A DNA stretch of 25,387 nt from Clostridiales bacterium (GTDB lineage: Bacteria > Bacillota > Clostridia > Christensenellales > Aristaeellaceae): assembly GCA_004555535.1 (NCBI GenBank), contig SFHU01000038.1, positions 1-25,387 of the forward strand, in the 5' to 3' direction. Shown here one piece after another: positions 1 to 7,559 of the stretch. A program made the position numbers and the translations under genes. The notes under the pieces were generated by a model. The model saw only the letters and a program-made list of their open reading frames with translations, made no database searches and was not told the origin of the DNA. Numbering within the stretch: the first letter of the stretch is position 1; every line of letters begins with the position of its first letter.

Positions 1-2
1 TC

Positions 3-1499
3 ATCTACATCGAGTGGTACAAGTACAACCGCCTCGACCACGTCGGCATCGTCGAGTTCGTGACGCAGGACGCCGACGGCTCCTACGTCATCCACACCAT
101 CGAGGGCAACAACCACATCCTCGGCCCGACGCCCTCCGTCGTCGCGCGCTACACCTACCGGCTCGACGACGCGTCCATCCGCGGCTACGGCATCCGCCGG
201 GAGAACTGGATCGGCACGGAGGTGGAGTCCGGCTCCTCCGGCGAGGCCGTCGCGCGCTATCAGCGCCAGCTCAAGGAGCTGGGCTATTACGACGGCGACT
301 GCGCCGGCAAATTCGGCAAGGCGACGGCCACCGCGACGATGGCCTATCAGAAGGACAAGGGACTGCCGCAGACGGGAGAGGCTGACGCCGCGACGCTTCA
401 GGCGCTCGAGGCCGACGCCGCGGCGCGCGCGCTGGCCGCGGAGATGGCCGCGCAGGCGAAGGCGCAGGCGGCGGCTGCACAGAGGATCGAGGACGCGAAG
501 GAGGCTATCGCGTCCTCTTGGTTTGGGGAGTTCGATCCGCTCGACGAGGAGGCCGCCTGGGCGCGGCTGACGGCGGAGATCACCGTGATCAACGTCGGCA
601 GCAACGAGAAGGTCTACCTTTCCGACGGGCCGAACGGCTCGCGCAAGACGACGGACGCGCACAGGGGCTTCTTCTACGGCGAATCGGTCGCCGTGCGCGT
701 GCTCGATGAACAGGACGGCTGGTCGCTGATCGAGGCGTACAACGACTGCGATGAGCTGGAGTCCGGCTGGGTGCGCCCGGGACGGCTGAAGACCGTCACG
801 CCGAACCAGGAATACGGCATCATCGTGGACAAGATGACCCAGCGGCTCTACCTCTACAAGGAGGGCAAGCTACTCACGACGCTGCTCATCTCCACCGGCA
901 CGACCTCGGGAGCCAACGAGGATTACAACGAGACGGCCTCCGGCGAATTCCTGCTGTGCAGCGCGACGGGCGGCTTCTGGTCGGGCAACCTCTGGTGCGA
1001 CCAGGCGATCCGCTTCAACGGAGGCGACCTGCTGCACCTGGTGCCGGCCATCGCCTCAGAGGATCTGACGCAGAAGGACTATTCCGTCTGCGAGAGCGCG
1101 CTCGGCTCAAGGGCCTCGCACGGCTGCATCCGCGTGCAGCGCGTGGCCAACGAGGACGGCTACAACCACCAGTGGATCTGGGACAATCTGCGCAGCAGGA
1201 AGAATATCAAGATCATCGTCTGGGACGACGACGGGCGCAAGCTTCCGGAGACGGCGGCGGATGCCTCCGTGTATTACAACCCCACTGGCGGTGTCAAGTA
1301 TCACACGGACGCGCGCTGCTCCAGCGTGCGCAGCACCTATCTGCCGCTGACGGAGATCGCCTATGGCGACCTGAGCAGCTACCCTTACACGGAGCTGACG
1401 CCCTGCGGCACCTGCGGCGCGCCCGCGCGGCCGGAGACGGTCAAGGCCTGGAATGACGCGGTCGACCAGGCCTACGCGGAGCTGGGCCTGACGCCGTGA
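3..1499 (+). CDS. CHAP / PG-binding / L,D-transpeptidase multidomain cell-wall enzyme (5' partial)
   Basis: The reading frame is open from base 3, so the start lies outside the window. The first ~40 residues (WYKYNRLDHVGIVEFV, then VIHTIEGNN) look like the C-terminal half of a CHAP amidase/endopeptidase domain, including its His in DHVG. A PG_binding_1 domain follows at about residues 81-135 (LKELGYYDGDCAGKFG), then an Ala-rich helical linker, an SH3-like segment (about 192-265) and a YkuD L,D-transpeptidase domain (about 270-395). The YkuD signature SRASHGCIRVQR carries the catalytic Cys (codon 1125-1127). The C-terminal ~80 residues form a small Cys/His-containing module (YH..ARC..., PCGTC). 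Family knowledge: YkuD enzymes make 3-3 peptidoglycan cross-links and CHAP domains cut peptide bonds, so one protein may both cut and link. An extracytoplasmic location is inferred because the signal region is not visible. Confidence 0.88.
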   Translation: MYIEWYKYNRLDHVGIVEFVTQDADGSYVIHTIEGNNHILGPTPSVVARYTYRLDDASIRGYGIRRENWIGTEVESGSSGEAVARYQRQLKELGYYDGDCAGKFGKATATATMAYQKDKGLPQTGEADAATLQALEADAAARALAAEMAAQAKAQAAAAQRIEDAKEAIASSWFGEFDPLDEEAAWARLTAEITVINVGSNEKVYLSDGPNGSRKTTDAHRGFFYGESVAVRVLDEQDGWSLIEAYNDCDELESGWVRPGRLKTVTPNQEYGIIVDKMTQRLYLYKEGKLLTTLLISTGTTSGANEDYNETASGEFLLCSATGGFWSGNLWCDQAIRFNGGDLLHLVPAIASEDLTQKDYSVCESALGSRASHGCIRVQRVANEDGYNHQWIWDNLRSRKNIKIIVWDDDGRKLPETAADASVYYNPTGGVKYHTDARCSSVRSTYLPLTEIAYGDLSSYPYTELTPCGTCGAPARPETVKAWNDAVDQAYAELGLTP

Positions 1500-1539
1500 G
1501 CGCTGGACACTACAAAAGAGACAAGGAGAACCACAGCAC

Positions 1540-2127
1540 ATGAACCGTCATCTCCAGATCCCCGGGGTGGGCATGCGCAACATCAAGACCGCGCTGGCGA
1601 CGGCCTTCTGCGCGCTGGTCTATTACTTCATCGGCCGCAGCCCGGCCTTTGCCTGCATCGGCGCGATTTTCGGCATGGGCTCCGATCTGCAGGACGCGCA
1701 GAAGAACGGCGGCAACCGCCTCTTCGGCACGCTCATCGGCGGCCTGCTGGGCATCGTGCTCTTTCGCATCTATCTGATCTTCGTCCCGGAGGGCGGGTAT
1801 TCGCTGCTGCTGGTGCCGCTGATGTTCATCGGCACGGTGCTGCTGATCGTGCTCTGCCAGATGTTCTGGGTCGGCGGCGTGCAGCCGGGCGGCGTCGTGC
1901 TCTGCATCCTGCTGTTCAACACGCCGGTGGACACCTATGTCAGCTATGCGATGAACCGCATCCTCGACACCGCCGTGGGCGTGCTCGTCGCGCTGTTCAT
2001 CAGCTACGTCTTCCCGCGCGGCTGGATGCAGATGTGGCCCCAGCGGCTGGAAAGCTGGCGGCGGCATGCTCGCGAGGCCTGGCAGCACACCCGAGACAGG
2101 CATTTAGGTCACCGGCCCCGGTTCTGA
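1540..2127 (+). CDS. FUSC / aromatic-acid-exporter-like small membrane protein
   Basis: A 195-residue integral membrane protein. It opens with the ArAE/FUSC-like pattern MRNIKTALATAFCALVYYFIGR..PAFACIGAIFGM, followed by further hydrophobic segments at roughly residues 60-80, 85-110, 112-130 and 140-155, then a short basic cytoplasmic tail rich in Trp and Arg. An AAGGAG site ends about 10 bases before the ATG, which supports this start. It sits 40 bases after the transpeptidase gene and may be co-transcribed with it. Family members with a long C-terminal cytoplasmic domain usually exceed 300 residues, so this is a short membrane-half version. Substrate is unknown; the transport role is inferred from family resemblance only. 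Confidence 0.75.
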   Translation: MNRHLQIPGVGMRNIKTALATAFCALVYYFIGRSPAFACIGAIFGMGSDLQDAQKNGGNRLFGTLIGGLLGIVLFRIYLIFVPEGGYSLLLVPLMFIGTVLLIVLCQMFWVGGVQPGGVVLCILLFNTPVDTYVSYAMNRILDTAVGVLVALFISYVFPRGWMQMWPQRLESWRRHAREAWQHTRDRHLGHRPRF

Positions 2128-2248
2128 TCCGACGCCCGGGGAAAACGCTCCGTCCGCGCGAAGCGACGAGCGGATGCAATTCCGGGAACGGGCTTTGCCG
2201 CAATCAGGGCGTGCGCCCCGACAGCTCCGATTCAAAACCGCATGACAG

Positions 2249-2293
2249 CGCCCGCCCGGGGAGACGCAAAGCCCTCTGGCGGGCGTGTTTTGT
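2249..2293 (+). terminator. Rho-independent terminator after the FUSC gene
   Basis: CGCCCGCC (2249-2256) pairs with GGCGGGCG (2278-2285) around a 21-base loop. The 3' side is followed by TGTTTTGT. Confidence 0.6.
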
Positions 2294-2386
2294 GCCAGCG
2301 CTCATTCTTCCCCGCAGGGCTCTGCGCGAATACCTATAGAACGGACACATTCTGATGAAAAAGCCCCCTATATGGATCGCGGCAGT

Positions 2387-2403
2387 TCCTGTACAATACA
2401 GGA
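2387..2403. promoter_or_regulatory. Perfect 7-bp-arm palindrome upstream of the methyltransferase gene
   Basis: TCCTGTA-CAA-TACAGGA reads as a dyad and contains TACAAT (2392-2397), which could serve as a -10 element, 62 bases before the start codon. No good -35 hexamer is visible. It could be an operator or a small hairpin in the leader; no regulator is assigned. Confidence 0.3.
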
Positions 2404-2464
2404 GCAAGCTGAAATCAGGCGAAAAGCCCCGATGATTGAAAAATCAGAAAAGGAGCATCATGAT

Positions 2465-3066
2465 ATGAATCTGTCCCTGGAAGCCTCCCTGTCCTACCGC
2501 CTGCTGGCGCTGCTTGTGCTGGCCCTTTTCTACGGCATCTATCTGACAAAGCAGTGGCGGCAGAAGCGCCGGGGCATTAAAACCATGCAGATCGGCAGCA
2601 GAACGGACGCGCAGACCCGCACCGTGGAAAGGCTGATGAGCATCGCGACTGTGGGTATCGTCCCGGCGCAGCTGATGTCCATCGGCTTTGGCTGGAGCCA
2701 TCTGCCCGCGGGCGCCCGCTTCACGGGCTTCTGCGTCGCGCTGCTCGGTGACATCATCTTCCTGGTCTCCGTCCTGTGCATGAAGGACAGCTGGCGGGCC
2801 GGAATCCCCGATCAGGACAGGACGGAGCTGGTGACGGACGGCATTTACGCCTTCAGCCGCAACCCGGCGTTTTGGGCTTTGACCTGCAGTACATCGGCGT
2901 GATGCTCATGTTCTGCAACCTGCTGACGGGGATGTTCACCGTGTTTGCCATCGTCATGCTGCACCGGCAAATCCTGCAGGAGGAGCGCTATCTGACCACC
3001 GCGTTCGGCGAGGAATACAGGGCATATCAGCGCCGCGTGTTCCGCTATCTGGGGAGGCGCGCATGA
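2465..3066 (+). pseudogene. Isoprenylcysteine-carboxyl-methyltransferase-like membrane protein, broken by a 1-base frameshift
   Basis: The start ATG at 2465 follows AGGAG (2451-2455). Frame one encodes several hydrophobic helices and then ELVTDGIYAFSRNPAF before running off-family to a stop at 2902. The other frame resumes exactly there with LGFDLQYIGVMLMF and ends in EERYLTTAFGEEYRAYQ..VFRYLGR, the typical ICMT/PEMT-family C-terminus. Adding one T to the four-T run at 2870-2873 restores RNPAFLGFDLQYIG and a ~200-residue protein. This family methylates substrates using S-adenosylmethionine at the membrane; the bacterial substrates are mostly unknown. The break may be a real mutation, a slippage site or a sequencing error in a homopolymer. 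Translation as one intact chain is not supported by the sequence as given. Confidence 0.8.
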
Positions 3067-3125
3067 ACGATACGCTTGAAAAACGGCGGCTGTCGGACGC
3101 GGAGGATCGGCAGGCGGCTGTTTGA
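3063..3125 (+). CDS. Possible 20-residue peptide overlapping the methyltransferase stop
   Basis: An ATGA overlap with the preceding stop and an upstream GGGGAGG (within the preceding coding end) would allow translational coupling of MNDTLEKRRLSDAEDRQAAV. I recognise no family. It may be chance or the start of a lost gene. Low confidence. Confidence 0.15.
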   Translation: MNDTLEKRRLSDAEDRQAAV

Positions 3126-3232
3126 AGCCATGTGTCGGGCCGGATGCCCGGAAAAGGACGCAATGCCCTTCAGGATCACCCTGTTCAGAACGGGCCGGAG
3201 GCATGACCCTAGGCATCGGGGAGGAATTGAGC

Positions 3233-4537
3233 ATGCTGCGGATGGAAATCGCGCTGTTTCTGGTGCTGGCCTTTGTGGCCTGCATGGTTTATCAGGCCGA
3301 CAAGGAGCAGACGGCGCTGCACAGAACCTTTGCCGTGCTGCTGGATGTCGTGCTGATTCATCTGGTGCTGGACGGCGTGACCGTCTATACGGTGAATCAT
3401 CTGGACACCGTGCCGCACCTTTTCAACGACGCCGTCCACCGGCTGTTTCTGGGCACCATGGTGCTGGTGATCTATCTGTTTTACCAGTACATCGCCATGC
3501 TGGTGGAGGAGGAGACGGGCAAGCCCCGGCGGCTGGACAGGCCGGCCAAGGTCTTTCTGGCTGCGGCGGAGCTAGGTAACTTCCTGCTGCCGATCACCTA
3601 CACGGTGACCGCGGAGGGCAACTATTCCTCCGGGCCGTATATGCTGGTGCCCTATTGCGGCGTGGCGTTCTATCTGCTGCTGTGCGCCGGGCTGCTGACG
3701 GCCAACTGGCGGCGGATCGACCCGAAGCGCAAGCGCGTCATCGCGTTTGCGCTGATCATCGAGGTGACGGTCTGCGCCCTGCAGGGACTGCACCACACCT
3801 GGCTCATCAGCGGCATGGGCATCACGCTGATGACGCTGTCGTTCTATCTGACGCTGGAAAACCCCGATATCCTCCGGGCCGAGCTGACGGAGCAGAAGAT
3901 GTCCATGCTGTACCTGAAAAGCCAGGTCAATCCCCATTTTTTGTACAACACGCTGGATACCATCCGTATTCAGGCGCAGCTGGACGGTGACAAGAAGGTG
4001 GCCGACCTGCTCATGCGGCTGGTGGACTTCTTCCGGCTCAGTGTCAAGGTGGACAGACAGATGGTGACGCTGGACGACGAGATGGAGCTGCTGGAGGCCT
4101 ACATGGAGCTGATGTGCTACCGCTATCCGGAGCTGCAGTGCGAATATGACATCGATCCGGAGCTGGGCGGCGCGCTGGTCCCGAACTTCATCCTGCAGCC
4201 CATCGTGGAGAACAGCCTGCTGCACGGCCTCAAGAACAGGGGCTACCGCGGCGAGGTGCGCATCTCGGCTCAGCGCACGGCGGACGAGCGGATGGAGATT
4301 CAGGTCCGCGACACGGGCAGCGGCTTCGCGGAGGGCAAGAAGGACGTCGTGGATGAGGTGCTGCGAAGCTATGCCAGGCAGCCGCTGAAGCTCAGCGGAA
4401 ACAGCATCGGCATTCTGAACGTGCAGAAGCGGATCAAGCTGCTCTGCGGGCGGGAATTTGGCCTGTCCTATACGGAAAACGAGGCGGGCGGCGTGACGGC
4501 GCACATCCTGCTGCCGCTTGAGGAGGAGACGAAATGA
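3233..4537 (+). CDS. LytS/YesM-type membrane sensor histidine kinase
   Basis: About 434 residues. The N-terminal ~215 residues hold about six hydrophobic segments ending in SFYLTLENPD, a layout seen in sensors with a membrane-embedded input domain. The His_kinase (PF06580) core follows: YLKSQVNPHFLYNTLDTIR with phospho-acceptor His235, then a HATPase domain with an N-box-like ILQPIVENSLLHG and the glycine boxes RDTGSGF and NSIGILNVQKR. I chose the ATG at 3233 because GGGGAGGA lies 8 bases upstream; the in-frame ATG at 3203 has its GGAGG only one base away. The stop overlaps the regulator start by 4 bases (ATGA), so the pair is co-translated. YesM-type kinases often sense sugars or peptides next to ABC importers, but none adjoins this pair and the signal is unknown. 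Confidence 0.9.
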   Translation: MLRMEIALFLVLAFVACMVYQADKEQTALHRTFAVLLDVVLIHLVLDGVTVYTVNHLDTVPHLFNDAVHRLFLGTMVLVIYLFYQYIAMLVEEETGKPRRLDRPAKVFLAAAELGNFLLPITYTVTAEGNYSSGPYMLVPYCGVAFYLLLCAGLLTANWRRIDPKRKRVIAFALIIEVTVCALQGLHHTWLISGMGITLMTLSFYLTLENPDILRAELTEQKMSMLYLKSQVNPHFLYNTLDTIRIQAQLDGDKKVADLLMRLVDFFRLSVKVDRQMVTLDDEMELLEAYMELMCYRYPELQCEYDIDPELGGALVPNFILQPIVENSLLHGLKNRGYRGEVRISAQRTADERMEIQVRDTGSGFAEGKKDVVDEVLRSYARQPLKLSGNSIGILNVQKRIKLLCGREFGLSYTENEAGGVTAHILLPLEEETK

Positions 4538-5301
4538 AGAAACTGCGCGTACTGCTGGTGGATGACGAGATCATGATCCGCGAGGGCTTCAAGCGCCTCT
4601 TTGACTGGGATGCCCATGACTGCGAGGTGGTTGGCGAGGCCGGCGACGGCATGGAGGCGCTGACGAAAATCGACACCCTGTGCCCGGACATCGTCATCAT
4701 GGACATCAACATTCCCGTCATGAACGGGCTCAAGGTCATCCAGCTCAGCCGCATCAGGCATCCGGGCACGGCCTTTGTGATCGTCTCCGGCTACGATGAT
4801 TTCTCCTACTGCCGGGAGGCGCTGCGGCTGAAGATCACGGACTACATCCTCAAGCCCGTGAACTACGAGGAATTCGGCACCTGCATCGACAATCTGAAGA
4901 TCTCGCTGTTTGAGCGGCGGGTGTCCTCTGCGCCGGAGTCGGAGAAGCAGGAGGAGCGGACCATCGCCGGCCTGACCCGGTATCTGCAGGAGCATCTGGC
5001 GGAGGAAATCAGCCTCTCCGTGCTGGCGGAGCAGTTCCACCTGAATCCGCAGTATATCAGCCAGCTGTTTAAAAGCGAGATCGGCGTGAATTTCCTGGCC
5101 TATCTGACCAATATCCGCATGGAAAGGGCGAAGAAGCTGCTGCTGTCCACGTCCCAGTCCATCGCGGAGGTGGCGGAGCGGTCGGGCTACGGCGATTACC
5201 GGGTCTTCACGAAGGTGTTCAAAAAGTCGGAGGGCGTCACGCCGTCCCAGTACAGACGGGATTTTCTGGATACAGACGCGGGAGAGGGCAAAAAGCGGTG
5301 A
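4534..5301 (+). CDS. YesN-type response regulator with AraC DNA-binding domain
   Basis: 255 residues. An N-terminal receiver domain (VLLVDDEIMIREG, phospho-acceptor Asp57 in IVIMDINIPVMNG, conserved Lys in YILKPV) is joined by a short linker to an AraC/XylS double helix-turn-helix (about residues 147-248: SLSVLAEQFHLNPQYISQLFK, then SIAEVAERSGYGDYRVFTKVFKK..GVTPSQYRR). The start overlaps the kinase stop by 4 bases. Family knowledge: the kinase phosphorylates the Asp and the regulator activates transcription at nearby or unlinked promoters. No obvious target transporter flanks it, so its regulon must lie elsewhere or was lost. Confidence 0.92.
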   Translation: MKKLRVLLVDDEIMIREGFKRLFDWDAHDCEVVGEAGDGMEALTKIDTLCPDIVIMDINIPVMNGLKVIQLSRIRHPGTAFVIVSGYDDFSYCREALRLKITDYILKPVNYEEFGTCIDNLKISLFERRVSSAPESEKQEERTIAGLTRYLQEHLAEEISLSVLAEQFHLNPQYISQLFKSEIGVNFLAYLTNIRMERAKKLLLSTSQSIAEVAERSGYGDYRVFTKVFKKSEGVTPSQYRRDFLDTDAGEGKKR

Positions 5302-5348
5302 ACGGCGGTTCCCCGACCGGAACCGGGAAGTATGGAGGAGATGGCCCC

Positions 5349-5424
5349 GTGATCAGGCTGGGTGAAGAAGCTGAGAGGATCATGACGGAGCGCTTTGGAA
5401 AGGGTACCGTGATCGCCCTGGCGG
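5349..5424 (+). pseudogene. N-terminal remnant resembling a pyridoxamine-5'-phosphate-oxidase-family protein
   Basis: A GGAGGAG site (5334-5340) sits 8 bases before a GTG start. The translation IRLGEEAERIMTERFGKGTV, continuing IALAV, resembles the opening of clostridial flavin-binding PNPOx-family proteins (the xxIMxERFGKDxxIALAT pattern). After about 25 residues the resemblance stops. The frame stays open to 5612 but runs straight through a terminator hairpin, so the rest is probably not gene. I read this as the 5' stub of a deleted gene. The similarity is short and from memory of the family. Confidence 0.4.
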
Positions 5425-5521
5425 TCTATCCTCTCCGCGCGGTGCGTGAGCCGGAGGGCAGGGCTGATCCGCAAAGCGGGAACATGCCGCAAATGGGCAT
5501 CAGATGCATACCGATGCGAAA

Positions 5522-5566
5522 CGCGCCCCGCAGACCAAGCTGTCTGCGGGGCGCGGCTGTCTTTTG
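5522..5566. terminator. Strong bidirectional terminator hairpin
   Basis: A perfect 14-bp stem (5522-5535 with 5542-5555) with a 6-base loop, followed on the + strand by GCTGTCTTTTGTT. It separates the two-component region from the convergent - strand gene that ends at 5576. Confidence 0.75.
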
Positions 5567-5575
5567 TTGTGAGGG

Positions 5576-5878
5576 TCAGGCGGTTTTGAGCGCTTCGCCC
5601 GCGAGCGGATAGACGTCCGTCCCGCTGTACAGGGAGAGGCTGATCTGCTCGGGGCTGAGCCAGCCGTGCGCCTTGAAGGGCAGGAAGAGGCAGCTCATGT
5701 TGAGCGTGCCGGAGAGCTGCAGCGTGCCGTCCGCCTGGATGGTGCCGGACAGGGGAGAACGGGAATCCGGCGTGTCAAGCGTGCCGTGACAGACGCCGTG
5801 ATATACCTCCAAGGTCAGAACGGCGGGAAATCTGCGCTGGGCCATGTCGATGGCAATGTCGTAGGTAAATTCGAACAT
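5576..5878 (-). CDS. Hypothetical 100-residue beta-rich protein
   Basis: MFEFTYDIAIDMAQRRFPAV continues into alternating polar/hydrophobic stretches with repeated Gly-Thr turns (LSGTIQADGTLQLSGTLNM), suggesting a small beta-sheet protein. There is no signal peptide or membrane segment. I recognise no family. It is likely a real gene: a GGAG site lies 10 bases before the ATG, a good promoter lies upstream (5917-5944), and it ends at a terminator shared with the convergent unit. It stands alone as a single-gene unit. Function unknown. Confidence 0.65.
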   Translation of the reverse strand: MFEFTYDIAIDMAQRRFPAVLTLEVYHGVCHGTLDTPDSRSPLSGTIQADGTLQLSGTLNMSCLFLPFKAHGWLSPEQISLSLYSGTDVYPLAGEALKTA

Positions 5879-5916
5879 CAGGCTTGCACTCCTTTCCCCA
5901 TTGTGACTCTATACTT

Positions 5917-5944
5917 ATTATAACATAAGATGATGCGTTTGCAA
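5917..5944 (-). promoter_or_regulatory. Sigma-A-type promoter for the hypothetical gene
   Basis: On the - strand, TTGCAA (5944-5939) is followed by a 16-base spacer and TATAAT (5922-5917), about 40 bases before the start codon at 5878. Confidence 0.65.
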
Positions 5945-5985
5945 GCGGAAATCTGAAAAAGAACGTGAATTTTTATGCATTTTTT

Positions 5986-6038
5986 GCGGAGCGGCGGCGA
6001 CGTCTCCGCTTGATTTTGAAGGATGCTTGCGGTATACT
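5986..6038 (+). promoter_or_regulatory. Promoter of the dipeptidase gene with adjacent inverted repeat
   Basis: TTGATT (6010-6015), a 17-base spacer and TATACT (6033-6038) form a good sigma-A promoter 45 bases before the ATG. GCGGAG (5986-5991) and CTCCGC (6004-6009), 12 bases apart, form an inverted repeat that ends exactly at the -35 box and could be a regulator site. Confidence 0.65.
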
Positions 6039-6082
6039 GATCATGCTTGCCAAGGATCACCAAAAAACGGAGGGATAAAGCG

Positions 6083-6988
6083 ATGATCATCTGCGATACG
6101 CATTGCGATACGCTGTACATGCGCGCGCTCCAGCCGGGGGAGACGCCGTGCGTGACGATGGAGAATATGAAGCGGGGCGGCATGAGCCTGCAGACCTGCA
6201 CGCTCTTCGCGGGCAGCAAGGGCATGAGCGACCACCCGTATGACAAGGCGATGGCCGAATATGCCGCGTTTGAGCGCCTGGCCGATCAGGAGGGCTGGAC
6301 GCGCGTCGATTCCCCGCTGGAGGCGGAGGAGGGCAAGGTCAAAATCCTGCTGAGCATCGAGGGTGGCGAGATCTTCGAGGGCAGCGTCGAGCGCGTGCGG
6401 GAATTCTATGACCGCGGCATTCGCATGGCGGCGCTGACCTGGAACAACGAAAACGAGATCGGCTACTCGGCCAAGAGTGGCTCAAAGGAGGGCATCAAGC
6501 CCCGCGGCTGGGACATCCTGCGCGAGATGGCGGCCCTCAGGATGGCGGCGGACACGAGCCACCTCAACGAGGCGGGCTTCTGGGATCTGATTGACCGGCA
6601 CAGCCAGCCGCCGATGGCCTCCCACTCCTGCGCGAAGGCGCTCTGCCCGCACTTCCGCAACCTGAGCGACGAGCAGATCCGCGCGATGGCCGCACGCGGC
6701 GGCTGGATCGGCGTCAACTTCTATCCGCGCTTCCTGCGGGAGGACGGAAAGGCCAGCGTCCGGGACATCGCCGACCACATCGACCACATGTGCCAGCTCG
6801 GCGCGCAGAAGAACGTCGGCTTCGGCAGCGACTTTGACGGCATCGAGTATACGCCGGTGGACTGCACGAGCCCGGCGGACATCCCCGCGATTCTGGAGGA
6901 GCTGCGCCGCCGCGGCTATGGCGAGGCGGATATCGCAGCCATCGCCGGAGGGAACTTCCTTGACTACTACCGCCGGCTGGGGTGGTAA
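6083..6988 (+). CDS. Membrane dipeptidase family protein (peptidase M19)
   Basis: 301 residues, close to the usual ~310 for bacterial M19 enzymes. Zinc-ligand positions are all visible: CDTHCDTLY (His7, Asp9), LSIEGGE (Glu93, the bridging Glu), DTSHLNE (His160), MASHSCAKA (His181) and GFGSDFDG (Asp250). Family knowledge: binuclear zinc hydrolases that cleave dipeptides, including some with a D-residue at the C-terminal position. There is no signal peptide, so a cytoplasmic role in peptide or cell-wall peptide turnover is likely. I chose the ATG at 6083 because GGAGGG (6069-6074) precedes it by 8 bases; the upstream ATG at 6047 lacks a site and overlaps the predicted transcription start. Monocistronic, with its own promoter and a shared terminator. 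Confidence 0.93.
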   Translation: MIICDTHCDTLYMRALQPGETPCVTMENMKRGGMSLQTCTLFAGSKGMSDHPYDKAMAEYAAFERLADQEGWTRVDSPLEAEEGKVKILLSIEGGEIFEGSVERVREFYDRGIRMAALTWNNENEIGYSAKSGSKEGIKPRGWDILREMAALRMAADTSHLNEAGFWDLIDRHSQPPMASHSCAKALCPHFRNLSDEQIRAMAARGGWIGVNFYPRFLREDGKASVRDIADHIDHMCQLGAQKNVGFGSDFDGIEYTPVDCTSPADIPAILEELRRRGYGEADIAAIAGGNFLDYYRRLGW

Positions 6989-7002
6989 GACCAATTCAAA
7001 GA

Positions 7003-7048
7003 AACGCGCGCCGCATGGCCCCTCTATCGGAGCTGTGCGGCGCGCGTT
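7003..7048. terminator. Bidirectional terminator between dipeptidase and XRE genes
   Basis: A perfect 13-bp stem (7003-7015 with 7036-7048) around a 20-base loop lies between convergent stop codons. On the - strand it is followed by TCTTTGAATT; on the + strand by GGTATTCCTTG. Confidence 0.75.
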
Positions 7049-7085
7049 GGTATTCCTTGCTGCGTGTTGGCGCAAAGACGGCGTT

Positions 7086-7451
7086 TCAGCTGCTTTGCTT
7101 GTCGCTCTCCGCGACGGCCTGGCAGAGCATCAGCATCAGCTGGCGCGCCTTGGGCGAGCAGCCGGTGGCGAGCTGGGCCACAGACTGGCCGAGCGCCTGT
7201 GCACCGCTCCCGGGCGCAAAATCGAAGCTTTCCTCCATGATGCAGCCGTTGAGCAGGGAGGTCGTGCTGACGCCCAGCACGCTGGCGATGTGCGCCAGCT
7301 GCTCCAGCGAGGCCGGCCGCTCGCCGCGCTCCAGACGGCCAAAGTGAAGCTGGGATATCTTGAGCTTCTCCGCCGTCTGCTCCTGCGTCAGATTGGCATC
7401 GAGCCTCGCGCTGCGGATATTGCGCCCGATGGTCTTGTAGGATACCCGCAT
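7086..7451 (-). CDS. XRE-family helix-turn-helix transcriptional regulator
   Basis: 121 residues. The N-terminal HTH_3 domain (about residues 8-62) contains IRSARLDANLTQEQTAEKLK, ISQLHFGRLERGERPASLEQLAHIASVLGVSTTSLL, the usual pattern of Cro/CI-type repressors. The C-terminal ~55 residues are helical with no recognised domain and include LATGCSPKARQLMLMLCQAV, a pattern common in small clostridial XRE regulators. The ATG at 7451 has GGAGGGG 7 bases upstream; an in-frame ATG at 7469 has no such site. Direct repeats upstream (7486-7538) may be its own operator. Targets are unknown. Confidence 0.88.
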   Translation of the reverse strand: MRVSYKTIGRNIRSARLDANLTQEQTAEKLKISQLHFGRLERGERPASLEQLAHIASVLGVSTTSLLNGCIMEESFDFAPGSGAQALGQSVAQLATGCSPKARQLMLMLCQAVAESDKQSS

Positions 7452-7485
7452 AGGAAATCCCCTCCACAATCAAGTTGCCTTCATC

Positions 7486-7538
7486 ATATCCCAAAAAGGG
7501 ACAAAGGAACATTCCCTACAAAGTATGATTTATCCCAA
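7486..7538. promoter_or_regulatory. Direct repeats upstream of the XRE gene
   Basis: (A/T)TATCCCAA occurs at 7486-7494 and 7530-7538, 44 bp apart (about four helical turns), with GGGACAAAGGAACATTCCC between. This AT-rich patch holds the XRE gene's promoter region and fits a self-regulated repressor. No clear -35/-10 pair could be fixed. Confidence 0.35.
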
Positions 7539-7559
7539 TGAGATAGAATTTTGAAAAAT

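Larger units (their letters stand above)
2128..2464. other. Intergenic region with terminator and small palindrome
   Basis: No convincing gene in this 337-base gap. A CCCCGG/CCGGGG inverted repeat (2116-2141) straddles the stop codon of the FUSC gene, a terminator-like hairpin lies at 2249-2293, and a 7-bp-arm palindrome lies at 2387-2403 upstream of the next gene. The remaining sequence shows no other structure I can support. Confidence 0.6.

Noticed and set aside
5298..5612. GTG-started ORF overlapping the YesN stop
   Set aside because: The ribosome site favours the internal GTG at 5349, and the later part runs through a perfect terminator hairpin.
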